DNA of 64,000 nt, taken from contig NZ_CP037933.1 of the NCBI RefSeq assembly GCF_004355225.1, positions 1,550,001 to 1,614,000 on the forward strand. The letters are read 5' to 3'. The DNA is from Flavobacterium nackdongense. GTDB taxonomy: Bacteria > Bacteroidota > Bacteroidia > Flavobacteriales > Flavobacteriaceae. The notes under the pieces are model-generated. The model saw only the letters and a list, made by a program, of their open reading frames with translations, ran no database searches and was not told the origin of the DNA. Made by a program: the position numbers and the translations under genes. Below are positions 50,902 to 59,730 of the stretch, piece after piece. Positions within the stretch are counted from its first letter, which is position 1. Every line of letters starts with the position of its first letter.

Positions 50902-51800
50902 GTACATACAATGTAAAGAGTGTTTTCAGTATCAAGGATCTTGAAAACTTATCGGGGATAAAGGCTCATACCATTAGAATATGGGAAAAAAGATACAATA
51001 TCCTTGAACCTATGCGTTCTGATACCAATATCAGAAATTACGATTTAAAAAGCTTGCAAAAACTACTCAATGTAGTTTTGTTGAATGATTATGGGTACAA
51101 GATATCCAGAATTGCGGAACATTCATCCGAAAAGATAGAAATTCTGGTGCGTGAAATTATTTCCGAAAAAAGCACCAAGAATCATGCTTTAAATGCTTTT
51201 AAAATGGCAATGATCAATTTTGATCAAGCTTTGTTTTTTAATACTTATAATAGCTTGCTAGCCGAAAAAAGTTTTCGTGATGTTTTTTATGAAGTGGTTG
51301 TCCCTTTAATGGAAGAAATTGGTTTGTTGTGGCAGGCGGGAACAATTACACCAGCGCAAGAGCATTTTATTAGTTTTTTAATCAAACAAAAATTGCTTTT
51401 GAATACCGAGAAATTACAAATCTTAGAACCCACTCGAACCGACAAAGTCTTTGTTTTGTATCTGCCCGAAAATGAAATCCACGAATTGGCGTTGATGTAT
51501 TTGAATTATGAAATTTTGTTAAATGGCTACAAAACGATTTATCTTGGCGAAAGTGTTCCGATTGAAAGCTTGAAGGATATGAAAAAATATTTTGATACAA
51601 TTGTCTATGTATCGTATCTTACCGTTGAGCCAACCAAAGACGAAATGCCCAATTATATCAAGCAAATATCCGACGAAATTATTGATTCGAATGCGGAAAT
51701 TTGTTTCCTAGGGCGCCAAATCGAATGCATCGACGACAAGTTCAAATCAGATAAAGTTAAAGTCTTTGATTCGATTGCGGATTTTGTATTAGAATTGTAA
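50892..51800 (+). CDS. CarH/LitR-type B12-binding MerR regulator (light sensor)
   Basis: 302 residues from ATG 50892 (MINSTYNVKSVFS); the ORF extends upstream by 66 codons through the promoter and is not coding there. MerR HTH with IKAHTIRIWEKRYNILEP (residues 23-40), a helical B12-binding cap (about 95-170) with the Wx9EH motif (W147, E157-H158), and a Rossmann cobalamin domain with His197 in ENEIHELA. In CarH these residues hold adenosylcobalamin, the dark-bound repressor being released by light. It directly precedes crtI. Confidence 0.9.
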   Translation: MINSTYNVKSVFSIKDLENLSGIKAHTIRIWEKRYNILEPMRSDTNIRNYDLKSLQKLLNVVLLNDYGYKISRIAEHSSEKIEILVREIISEKSTKNHALNAFKMAMINFDQALFFNTYNSLLAEKSFRDVFYEVVVPLMEEIGLLWQAGTITPAQEHFISFLIKQKLLLNTEKLQILEPTRTDKVFVLYLPENEIHELALMYLNYEILLNGYKTIYLGESVPIESLKDMKKYFDTIVYVSYLTVEPTKDEMPNYIKQISDEIIDSNAEICFLGRQIECIDDKFKSDKVKVFDSIADFVLEL

Positions 51801-51822
51801 TTTTTTGTTAAAATCAATATTC

Positions 51823-51852
51823 TGTTTAACTTTTACGTATATTTGCTAAACA
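51823..51852. promoter_or_regulatory. Candidate CarH-type operator at the crtI promoter
   Basis: TGTTTA (51823-51828), 18-bp spacer, TAAACA (51847-51852), bracketing the -7 box TATATTTG (51838-51845). The -7 box ends 8 bases before ATG 51854. No canonical -33 box is seen, as expected for a regulated promoter. Confidence 0.65.
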
Positions 51853-51853
51853 A

Positions 51854-53416
51854 ATGAAAAAATCAATCACAATAATCGGTTCTGGGTTTTCGTCTTTAGC
51901 GGCTTCTTGCTATTTGGCGAAAGAAGGATATGAAGTCACTATCCTCGAAAAAAATGCCACAATAGGTGGTAGAGCACGGCAGTTAATCAAAGACGGCTTT
52001 ACTTTTGATATTGGGCCTACTTGGTATTGGATGCCCGATGTGTTCGAGAAATTTTTTGCTGATTTCGGCAAGGAGCCTTCTCATTATTATCAGCTCGAAA
52101 AATTAAATCCTGCGTATGTGGTTTATTTTGATGAGTTAGACACGGTTCAAATTCCCGATAATTTACCCGATATATTGGATATTTTTGAAATTCAAGAAAA
52201 AGGAAGTTCCAAACACTTGCAATCGTTTCTGGACAATGCCAAGCACAATTATGATGTAGCTATCAAGGATTTGGTTTATCGTCCGGGTATTTCTATTACG
52301 GAATTAATTACTCCTGTTACCATAAAAAAAGCCAATCAGTTTTTTAGCACCATTCGTACTGCAGTTCGCGAAAATATAAAAGACAGTCGCTTGCAGCAAA
52401 TTATGGAGTTTCCAGTGTTGTTTTTGGGTGCAAAACCATCCAACACGCCTTCTTTTTACAGTTTTATGAATTATGCTGATTTTGGTTTAGGAACTTGGCA
52501 TCCCAAAGGCGGAATGTATGAAGTCATCAAAGCGATTTATGTTTTGGCGATGGAATTGGGCGTGAAAATTAAAACCAATCAGAATGTCGAAAAAATAAAT
52601 GTCGACAACGGCACAGTAAAAAGTGTGGTTGCCAATGGCGAAACCATTTTTTCAGATGTGGTTTTGAGTGGTGCAGATTACCATCATACCGAAACTTTAT
52701 TGGATAAAAAATACCGCGGCTATTCCGAAAAATATTGGAATTCGAAAATCTTTGCTCCATCCTCATTATTGTTTTATGTGGCTTTCGACAAAAAAATAAA
52801 AAATGTGTCGCATCATACTTTATTTTTTGATACTGAGTTTGATGTACACGCACAAGCGATTTATGATGATCCAAAATGGCCTGAAAAACCACTATTTTAC
52901 GCTAGTTTTCCAAGCAAAACTGATGAAACCGTGGCACCAGAAGGCAAAGAAGCTGGAATATTTTTAATCCCGATTGCGCCAGGAATCGAAGATACGCCTG
53001 AAATTAGAGAGAAATATTTTAACAGTATAATGGAGCGATTTGAATCCTTGACCCACCAAAAAGTGATGGATAATATCATCTTCAAAGAAAGCTTCTGTGT
53101 TACTGATTTTATCAATGATTATAATTCATACAAGGGCAATGCTTATGGGTTGGCCAACATCCTGACGCAAACAGCTTTTCTGAGACCGAAAATCATTAGC
53201 AAAAAAGTGAAAAACTTATTCTTTACCGGACAACTGACTGTGCCTGGACCCGGTGTTCCTCCATCAATAATATCTGGAAAGATTGTGTCGGAATTGATTA
53301 AAAAATCATTTCAAAATCAATCCGAAAAGGGTAGCAAATCTGATGGCGCGGAGACAAATTCAAAGGAAATTAAAGCGGATTCAAGCTTGCGAAGTGTTAA
53401 GGCTTACTTTGTTTGA
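51854..53416 (+). CDS. crtI: Phytoene desaturase
   Basis: 520 residues. The FAD-binding N-terminus IIGSGFSSLAASCYLAKEG, the GGRARQLIKDGFTFDIGPTW segment and the C-terminal FFTGQLTVPGPGVPPSIISG are diagnostic. It introduces double bonds into phytoene to give lycopene. About 30 polar residues follow the usual C-terminus (SEKGSKSDGAETNSKE), and a MITE begins 64 bases after the stop. Confidence 0.95.
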   Translation: MKKSITIIGSGFSSLAASCYLAKEGYEVTILEKNATIGGRARQLIKDGFTFDIGPTWYWMPDVFEKFFADFGKEPSHYYQLEKLNPAYVVYFDELDTVQIPDNLPDILDIFEIQEKGSSKHLQSFLDNAKHNYDVAIKDLVYRPGISITELITPVTIKKANQFFSTIRTAVRENIKDSRLQQIMEFPVLFLGAKPSNTPSFYSFMNYADFGLGTWHPKGGMYEVIKAIYVLAMELGVKIKTNQNVEKINVDNGTVKSVVANGETIFSDVVLSGADYHHTETLLDKKYRGYSEKYWNSKIFAPSSLLFYVAFDKKIKNVSHHTLFFDTEFDVHAQAIYDDPKWPEKPLFYASFPSKTDETVAPEGKEAGIFLIPIAPGIEDTPEIREKYFNSIMERFESLTHQKVMDNIIFKESFCVTDFINDYNSYKGNAYGLANILTQTAFLRPKIISKKVKNLFFTGQLTVPGPGVPPSIISGKIVSELIKKSFQNQSEKGSKSDGAETNSKEIKADSSLRSVKAYFV

Positions 53417-53480
53417 TTATTTTATTTGTTAATTGATTTTGAAATTAGAATTACTTGTACTAGTTTTATATTATAAAGTA

Positions 53481-53680
53481 ACTCGTTGGGTGAAATTATT
53501 AAATTTTTAGAAATAGTAAAATTGAAACGCATAGAATCATAGAAAAAAGAGTTGGATAGCCCAGTTCTTGGGTTCACATAGCTATGATTTACTAAAATCA
53601 AGCGAAGCGTCTTAATAAAATTAATAAAAAACTATGATTCTATGTGTTTAAAAAAATTAAATTGAATTACACCCAACGGG
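53481..53680 (-). mobile_element. MITE-like element, copy 4, inside the carotenoid operon
   Basis: About 200 bp, inverted relative to copies 2 and 3, ends ACTCGTTGGGTG and CACCCAACGGG. The direct repeat TTATAAAGTA flanks it (53471-53480 and 53681-53690). It separates crtI from crtB, whose start codon follows 29 bases later. It would add a long hairpin to the crt transcript or carry its own promoter effect. Confidence 0.88.
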
Positions 53681-53718
53681 TTATAAAGTATTCTAAACCA
53701 ACCAAAAATACTATTTCT

Positions 53719-54558
53719 ATGAAAAATTTATTTGATGATGTATCGTTTAAATGCAGTGTGTTAGTGACTAAAAGTTATAGCACTTCATTTTCTTTGGCGG
53801 TATATATGCTTGCCCCAAGTATTCGTGAGGCCATTTACAGTATTTATGGTTTTGTTCGTTTTGCTGATGAAATCGTCGATTCCTTTCACGGCTTCGACAA
53901 AAAAACTTTGATCGAGGATTTTGAAAACGAGTACTATAAAGCCCAAAAAATGGGTATTAGTTTGAATCCCATTTTGAATTCTTTCCAGCAAACGGTCACT
54001 AAATATAATATTCCGGACGATATGATTCAATCTTTTATGAAGAGTATGAAGATGGACTTGATTAAATCAGATTATCATAGTAAAGAAGAATACGATGAAT
54101 ACATTTACGGTTCAGCAGATGTTGTGGGTTTAATGTGTTTGAAAGTCTTTGTGAACGGTGACGACACCAAATACGATGAATTGAAAGACGAGGCCATGCG
54201 TTTGGGATCTGCTTTTCAGAAAGTCAATTTTCTGCGTGATTTGAAAGATGATAATTTGGTGCTGAATCGCAATTATTTTCCCGGAGTAGATCTGCGCTCT
54301 TTTGATGAAAAAGATAAACTCATGATTATTCAAGAAATCGAAGAAGATTTTAAAGTGGCGCTTCAAGGAATTAAAAAATTACCAATCGAAGCCAAGTTTG
54401 GTGTTTACACCGCCTATGTATATTACAAAAAATTATTAAAAAAATTGGAAAATACTCCTTATTTCGAAATCAGAAATTCAAGAGTTAGGATTTCTAATTA
54501 TACCAAGGGAATTTTGTTCGCCAATTCTTTTGTGACCTATAAACTTAAAATGGTGTAA
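53719..54558 (+). CDS. crtB: Phytoene synthase
   Basis: 279 residues from ATG 53719 (MKNLFDDVSFKCSVLV). The ORF reaches back to 53644 but its first 25 codons are MITE sequence. Aspartate-rich motifs are RFADEIVD near residue 50 and NFLRDLKDDN near residue 175. It condenses two geranylgeranyl diphosphates to phytoene. Confidence 0.94.
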   Translation: MKNLFDDVSFKCSVLVTKSYSTSFSLAVYMLAPSIREAIYSIYGFVRFADEIVDSFHGFDKKTLIEDFENEYYKAQKMGISLNPILNSFQQTVTKYNIPDDMIQSFMKSMKMDLIKSDYHSKEEYDEYIYGSADVVGLMCLKVFVNGDDTKYDELKDEAMRLGSAFQKVNFLRDLKDDNLVLNRNYFPGVDLRSFDEKDKLMIIQEIEEDFKVALQGIKKLPIEAKFGVYTAYVYYKKLLKKLENTPYFEIRNSRVRISNYTKGILFANSFVTYKLKMV

Positions 54559-54596
54559 CTTTTTATACCTTTATTGAAACTCTAAAACGATTCAAA

Positions 54597-55037
54597 ATGA
54601 TTTCTTTTTTAATTTTTCTAGGCACTTATTTATTGATGGAATGTGTGACTTGGTGTACACATAAATATGTAATGCACGGATTTTTGTGGTATTTGCACGA
54701 AGATCATCATCAGCCTAAATACGCTAATGTTTTCGAACGCAATGATGTGTTCTTCGTAATTTTTGCCATCCCAAGTATTTTGTTATTTTATTTTGGTGCG
54801 CAAGCGGGCTTCGACTATAGATTTTTTATTGGACTTGGAATTTTTGCTTATGGATTAAGTTACTTCATTGTTCACGACATCATCATTCATCAACGTTTTA
54901 AATTGTTTAAAAATACTAAAAACAAATATTTGGTAGCCCTGCGCAAAGGTCACAAGGTACATCACAAGCATCTGGGAAAAGAAGATGGTGAATGTTTTGG
55001 AATGCTTTTCGTTCCTTTCAAATACTTTAAGATTTAG
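54597..55037 (+). CDS. crtZ: Beta-carotene hydroxylase (sterol desaturase type)
   Basis: 146 residues. The di-iron His clusters are HKYVMHGFLWYLHEDHH, HDIIIHQ and HKVHHKHLGKEDG. About four membrane helices. It 3-hydroxylates beta-carotene rings to give zeaxanthin. The stop codon TAG (55035-55037) precedes the crtY ATG by one base, so they are coupled. Confidence 0.93.
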   Translation: MISFLIFLGTYLLMECVTWCTHKYVMHGFLWYLHEDHHQPKYANVFERNDVFFVIFAIPSILLFYFGAQAGFDYRFFIGLGIFAYGLSYFIVHDIIIHQRFKLFKNTKNKYLVALRKGHKVHHKHLGKEDGECFGMLFVPFKYFKI

Positions 55038-55038
55038 T

Positions 55039-55716
55039 ATGTCTTTATATTTTTTTTTAAATATAGCCTCTTTCATCATACCATTCTTGTACAGTTTCGA
55101 AAGCAGGATGCGCTATATTAAAAGAGCCAAGGCGGTTTTTTCGGCTATACTCATCACGGCGATTTTCTTTATTGTTTGGGATATTATTTTTACCAAATTG
55201 GGAGTCTGGAGTTTCAATCCCCGTTACCATTTGGGTGTTGAATTTTTTGAACTACCCATCGAGGAATGGTTGTTTTTTATTTGTATCCCTTATGCCAGTC
55301 TTTTTATTCATTTTGCTTTTCGGTTTTTCTTTCCAGCCGTAGCGCTTTCTGACCAATTGGTGAAAAGGATATATTGGGCTTTGGTTGTACTATTGATTCC
55401 TACCATTATATTCAATTATACTAAATTATATACAGTAATAAATTATAGTGTTTTGGTACTTCTTTTGACTTATACCGTTTTTAAAGTGCCCCATGTTTTG
55501 AATACTTTTTTTATCACTTTCCTGATTGTGCTCATTCCGTTTTCTATTGTCAACGGGATTCTTACCGGAAGTTTTATAGACGAGCCAGTAGTGAGCTACA
55601 ACAATGCTGAAAATCTAGGAATTCGCCTCGGAACTATTCCTATCGAAGATATTGGCTACGCCTTTTCGATGCTGTTGATGAGTGTGGTTTTGATTACTAA
55701 AATTGAAAATAAATAA
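55039..55716 (+). CDS. crtY: Lycopene cyclase (fused CrtYcd type)
   Basis: 225 residues from ATG 55039 (MSLYFFLNIASFII), one base past crtZ. Six or more hydrophobic segments form two similar halves, each with a P(I/V)E motif: FFELPIEEWLFF near residue 75 and GTIPIEDIGYAFS near residue 205. This matches the heterodimer-type cyclase fused in one chain, as in Flavobacteria. It cyclises lycopene to beta-carotene. Confidence 0.9.
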   Translation: MSLYFFLNIASFIIPFLYSFESRMRYIKRAKAVFSAILITAIFFIVWDIIFTKLGVWSFNPRYHLGVEFFELPIEEWLFFICIPYASLFIHFAFRFFFPAVALSDQLVKRIYWALVVLLIPTIIFNYTKLYTVINYSVLVLLLTYTVFKVPHVLNTFFITFLIVLIPFSIVNGILTGSFIDEPVVSYNNAENLGIRLGTIPIEDIGYAFSMLLMSVVLITKIENK

Positions 55717-55718
55717 TA

Positions 55719-56183
55719 ATGAAAATTTACAAAATAGAAACCGTTCAGCACATCAGTACTAGCATCGAAGCATGTTGGGCCTTTTTTTCGAGTCCAAGAA
55801 ATTTACAGAAGATTACACCCGAAGATATGGGTTTTCAAATTACTGATTATGATGGAAAGAGCGTGTATGCCGGACAAGTTATTCAGTACAAGGTTTCGCC
55901 TCTTTTGGGTCTAAAATTGAGTTGGATGACCGTGATTACTTCGGTTAAGGAAAATCATTATTTTATCGACGAACAGCGCTTTGGACCTTATGCTTTATGG
56001 CATCACAAACATTTTTTTGAGCCTACCGAAAGTGGCGTAAAAATGACCGATGTCGTTCATTATGCCTTGCCTTTGGGATTCCTTGGCAGAATAATGAACA
56101 CTTTAGTTGTGAAAAATAAATTGAAACAAATTTTCGATTACCGAGTAGTAAAAGTGGACGAAATATTTAATTCTAAAAAATGA
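55719..56183 (+). CDS. SRPBCC family ligand-binding protein
   Basis: 154 residues. A helix-grip fold is suggested by VQHISTSIEACWAFFSSPRN at the start and SGVKMTDVVHYALPLG in the middle. The family includes polyketide cyclases and lipid-binding proteins, but the substrate is unknown; the position between crtY and the photolyase gene suggests a hydrophobic ligand or chromophore. It begins two bases after the crtY stop and overlaps the photolyase ATG by 4 bases. Confidence 0.82.
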   Translation: MKIYKIETVQHISTSIEACWAFFSSPRNLQKITPEDMGFQITDYDGKSVYAGQVIQYKVSPLLGLKLSWMTVITSVKENHYFIDEQRFGPYALWHHKHFFEPTESGVKMTDVVHYALPLGFLGRIMNTLVVKNKLKQIFDYRVVKVDEIFNSKK

Positions 56184-57475
56184 GCAAACAAGAAATTACA
56201 TTTTTTTGGTTCAGAAGAGACTTGCGATTAGAAGATAATGTAGGTCTTTTTTTTGCATTGCAATCGAAGTTTCCTGTGGTTCCGTTGTTTATTTTCGACT
56301 TGGCAATTTTGGATAATTTGCCAAAAGATGATCCCCGCGTTGGCTTTATACACGAGTCGTTGGCTAAAATAAATCAGCAATTGGAAGAATTAGGAAGCGC
56401 TATTTTGATAAAAAAAGGTAAAACTCAGGAGGTTTGGGGGCAGCTTTTACAAGAATTTGATGTCAAAGAAGTTTATTTCAATAAAGATTACGAACCTTAC
56501 GCCATCACAAGAGATATGGCAATTGTTGCACTTTTGAAATCCAAAAACATCAGCTCATTTGCCTATAAAGACCAAGTTATTTTCGAAGAAAAAGAAATCA
56601 GTAAATCCGATGGTTTGCCCTATACGGTTTACACCCCGTATAAAAATAAATGGCTAGAAAAGTACAACTCCATTGCTCCTGCAGCCGAATACGATGCGTC
56701 GAATACATTTTTTAATTTTCATAAAGGCCATTTTGCATTTCCCTCTTTGGGCCAAATTGGATTTGAGGAAAGTGCCATAAAAGTCATTCCTCATAATCTC
56801 AAAAATATTGGCAATTATCATGAAACCCGCGATTTTCCTGCCTTGGATACTACCAGTCATCTTTCGCCGCATTTGCGTTTTGGAACCGTCAGTATTCGAA
56901 AATTAGTGAATTGGGCAGCTCGGAAAAATCAAGTTTTTTTGAGTGAATTGATATGGAGAGAATTTTTTATGCAAATACTGTTCAGCTTCCCTAAAGTGGT
57001 TTCACATAATTTCAAATCAGCTTATGATGGCATTCAATGGCGCAATGATGAGGAAGATTTCAAACGGTGGTGTTCTGGAACTACAGGTTATCCGATGGTC
57101 GATGCTGGCATGCGCGAATTGAACGCCACAGGCTATATGCACAACCGAGTGCGAATGGTGGTGGCGAGTTTTCTGTGCAAACATTTATTAATCAATTGGC
57201 AATGGGGTGAGGCGTATTTTGCCCAAAAATTATTGGATTTTGAATTGTCTGCCAATGTTGGTAATTGGCAATGGGCCGCCGGTACAGGCTGTGATGCTGC
57301 GCCATATTTCAGGGTTTTCAATCCCGAAATTCAACAAAAGAAATTTGACGAAAAAGGAATTTACATCCGAAAATGGATACCCGAATTTGATTTGGGTTAT
57401 GGTGCGCCGATGGTTGATCACGCCTTTGCCAGAGATAGAGCGATTGCTACTTATAAGGCTGGGATTTTGAAGTAA
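56180..57475 (+). CDS. DNA photolyase / cryptochrome family protein
   Basis: 431 residues. The N-terminal antenna-binding domain (about 1-160; ITFFWFRRDLRLEDN) is followed by the FAD domain (about 200-431) with SPHLRFGTVS, GYPMVDAGMRELNATGYMHNR and ANVGNWQWAAGTGCDA. The Trp of NWQWAAGTG is one of the electron-transfer chain. This is the classical photolyase-like architecture; repair of pyrimidine dimers or blue-light signalling cannot be told apart. It overlaps the SRPBCC gene (ATGA). Confidence 0.92.
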   Translation: MSKQEITFFWFRRDLRLEDNVGLFFALQSKFPVVPLFIFDLAILDNLPKDDPRVGFIHESLAKINQQLEELGSAILIKKGKTQEVWGQLLQEFDVKEVYFNKDYEPYAITRDMAIVALLKSKNISSFAYKDQVIFEEKEISKSDGLPYTVYTPYKNKWLEKYNSIAPAAEYDASNTFFNFHKGHFAFPSLGQIGFEESAIKVIPHNLKNIGNYHETRDFPALDTTSHLSPHLRFGTVSIRKLVNWAARKNQVFLSELIWREFFMQILFSFPKVVSHNFKSAYDGIQWRNDEEDFKRWCSGTTGYPMVDAGMRELNATGYMHNRVRMVVASFLCKHLLINWQWGEAYFAQKLLDFELSANVGNWQWAAGTGCDAAPYFRVFNPEIQQKKFDEKGIYIRKWIPEFDLGYGAPMVDHAFARDRAIATYKAGILK

Positions 57476-57518
57476 ATACGGCGCCGATTTTTGGAGTAAT
57501 CTGGTAGTTTCTTTAAGA

Positions 57519-57599
57519 TTTTTAAACCATTAAGCTTTCAAGAAGGAATTAAGTAAAACTAAAAAAACCTAATGCTCTTTATGCTTAATGGTTTAAAAA
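57519..57599. repeat. 17-bp perfect inverted repeat
   Basis: TTTTTAAACCATTAAGC (57519-57535) and GCTTAATGGTTTAAAAA (57583-57599) flank about 47 bases between the convergent photolyase and DUF2867 genes. It may be a terminator for both or a REP-like repeat. Confidence 0.65.
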
Positions 57600-57633
57600 A
57601 ATGTGGGCAGTCACTATGGTGGCAGTGTCGAAT

Positions 57634-59052
57634 TTATTGAATTAATTTATTCAACATTCCTTGAAAAATAAAGCCGTGAAAAGGTAAAACGGAATACCAA
57701 TAGAGTCTTCCCCAAATGCCTTTTGGCTTAAAAGTTGCCGATTGATACAAGGTATTGTTGATGATTTTGAATTCTAGCCAAGCTTCGCCTGGCAACTTCA
57801 TTTCAGCAAACAAAACTAATTTCCCTTCTTCTTTATTGGCATACAAAACCCTCCAAAAATCCAAGGCATCTCCAGCGTGTATGTCGTGTTTGTTCGTTCT
57901 GCCTCTTCGAGAACCCACGCCTCCATATAATTTGTCAATAAATCCTCTCAGGTTCCAAAGCCAATCGCCATAATACCAGCCTGTTTCTCCGCCAATGGAC
58001 CAAATTCTTTCAATGGTAAAGGCTTTGTTGATGATTTCTTTTTTTCGACGGTCGATATAACAATCTTTTTTCGGAACTTTTAGAAATTTAGAAATGTTCC
58101 CTCTAAACCGTCCGCTAATTAATGAATCTTTCCAGCTCGAAGTGACGTCGTCTTTATCTATTTTTAGTAACGCTTTCGACACGGCTAATTCGTAGGTCAT
58201 AGGCTGTACATCAAGCAATGTATTAATTCTGTTGTCTTTGCAAATTACTTCCACTTTCATACTGCTGACCAATGCCGTAGCCAATTTGTAGGAGGTTGAA
58301 GTTACAAAATACAACCAATAGGATGATAATTTGGGCGTCATTATCGGAATGGTGTAAATACGTCTTTTCAAATTTTTCGCTTTGGCAAAACCCAATAGCA
58401 TTTCTTTGTACGTGAGAATATCAGGACCGCCGATATCAAAATTTTGATCGTAAGTCAAAGGATTTAGCAGCGATTTCGACAAAAATTCAAGTACATCACT
58501 GATGGCTATGGGCTGACATTTTGTATCGAGCCACCGCGGCGTAATCATAATGGGGAGCTTTTGAATCAAATCCCGAATAATTTCAAACGAAGCACTGCCA
58601 GAACCTACAATAATTCCCGCTCTCAATGTGGTCACGGCGAAACTGCCAGTATTCAATACATCTTCCACTTTTTTTCGCGAAGAAAGATGTTTTGAAAGTG
58701 AGCTGTCATTAACAATCCCACTTAAATAGATGACCTGCTGGGCCTTTGTTTCGTTGATTCGGGACACGAAATTTTCGGCCGAAATTCTCTCCAATTCATT
58801 ATAATGCGCTGCAGATGAAGACATCGAGTGAATCAAATAATACGCAGCATCGATATCTTCGGGAATAGCAGTCAAGCTTTCTTTTTTTAAGAAATCAACT
58901 TCTATAATTTTGATGCTTTTCAGCAAGGGTTTTGGTGCATAAAACCTATTTTTATCTCTTACACAACAAACTACTTCGTGCCCTTGTTCTACCAAAATGG
59001 GTAAAAGTCGCTTGCCTATGTAGCCTGTTGCGCCGGTTAAGAGGATTTTCAT
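57634..59052 (-). CDS. NAD(P)H-binding SDR-family protein with DUF2867 domain
   Basis: 472 residues. Residues 1-280 form a Rossmann NmrA-like domain (MKILLTGATGYIGKRLLPIL, GGPDILTYKEML). About 310-472 matches DUF2867 (WSIGGETGWYYGDWLWNLRG, PKGIWGRLYWYSVLPFHGF). This fused form recurs in light-response clusters. The reaction is unknown. It is 23 bases downstream of folE. Confidence 0.85.
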   Translation of the reverse strand: MKILLTGATGYIGKRLLPILVEQGHEVVCCVRDKNRFYAPKPLLKSIKIIEVDFLKKESLTAIPEDIDAAYYLIHSMSSSAAHYNELERISAENFVSRINETKAQQVIYLSGIVNDSSLSKHLSSRKKVEDVLNTGSFAVTTLRAGIIVGSGSASFEIIRDLIQKLPIMITPRWLDTKCQPIAISDVLEFLSKSLLNPLTYDQNFDIGGPDILTYKEMLLGFAKAKNLKRRIYTIPIMTPKLSSYWLYFVTSTSYKLATALVSSMKVEVICKDNRINTLLDVQPMTYELAVSKALLKIDKDDVTSSWKDSLISGRFRGNISKFLKVPKKDCYIDRRKKEIINKAFTIERIWSIGGETGWYYGDWLWNLRGFIDKLYGGVGSRRGRTNKHDIHAGDALDFWRVLYANKEEGKLVLFAEMKLPGEAWLEFKIINNTLYQSATFKPKGIWGRLYWYSVLPFHGFIFQGMLNKLIQ

Positions 59053-59075
59053 GGTTTTATTTTTAATGCATAAAG

Positions 59076-59690
59076 TTAACTCAATTTATTGGAAACCAAG
59101 CTAATAAATTCTTTTCTGGTTTTATTTTTTTCAAATGCGCCGTTGAACGATGAGGTGGTAGTCACAGAGTTTTGTTTTTGGATGCCTCGCATGCACATAC
59201 ACATATGTTGGGCTTCAATAACCACGGCTACTCCCTGCGGGTTTAAGGCTTCTTGAATACAATCTTTTATTTCGTCAGTGAGTCGTTCTTGCACTTGCAT
59301 TCTTCTTGAAAACGCATCTACGATTCTAGGGATTTTACTTAAACCTACTATTTTGCCATTGGGGATGTAGGCGATATGCGCTTTTCCGAAAAAGGGGAGC
59401 ATATGATGTTCGCACATCGAGTACACTTCTATATCTTTTACAACAATCATTTGTTGATGATTCTCGGTAAACAATGCCGATTTCAGTATTTCCAACGGAT
59501 TTACACCATAACCGTGGGTCAAATAAAGCATTGCTTTTGCGGCTCTTTCCGGAGTTTTTAATAGGCCTTCTCGGTAAATATTTTCGCCGATGTTTTCGAT
59601 GATGGAACGGTAGTTATCCGCCATTATTTGTACTGCCTCTTCATCGTAATTTTCGATTTTTTCGTATCCGTTTAATTCTTTTGCGATCAT
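59076..59690 (-). CDS. folE: GTP cyclohydrolase I (type IA)
   Basis: 204 residues. Zinc-site and catalytic motifs: [40 protein letters not shown] and the C-terminal [20 protein letters not shown]. It makes dihydroneopterin triphosphate, the start of folate and tetrahydropterin synthesis. It sits in the photolyase block, where a pterin antenna cofactor may be needed, an inference from position. Confidence 0.95.
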   Translation of the reverse strand: MIAKELNGYEKIENYDEEAVQIMADNYRSIIENIGENIYREGLLKTPERAAKAMLYLTHGYGVNPLEILKSALFTENHQQMIVVKDIEVYSMCEHHMLPFFGKAHIAYIPNGKIVGLSKIPRIVDAFSRRMQVQERLTDEIKDCIQEALNPQGVAVVIEAQHMCMCMRGIQKQNSVTTTSSFNGAFEKNKTRKEFISLVSNKLS

Positions 59691-59730
59691 TGTATTCGTT
59701 TTTTAGTGAGTGAATTTGATTTTATTGAGG

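Noticed and set aside
53644..53718. N-terminal extension of the crtB reading frame
   Set aside because: The 25 codons are MITE end and target-site sequence; the family N-terminus fits ATG 53719.
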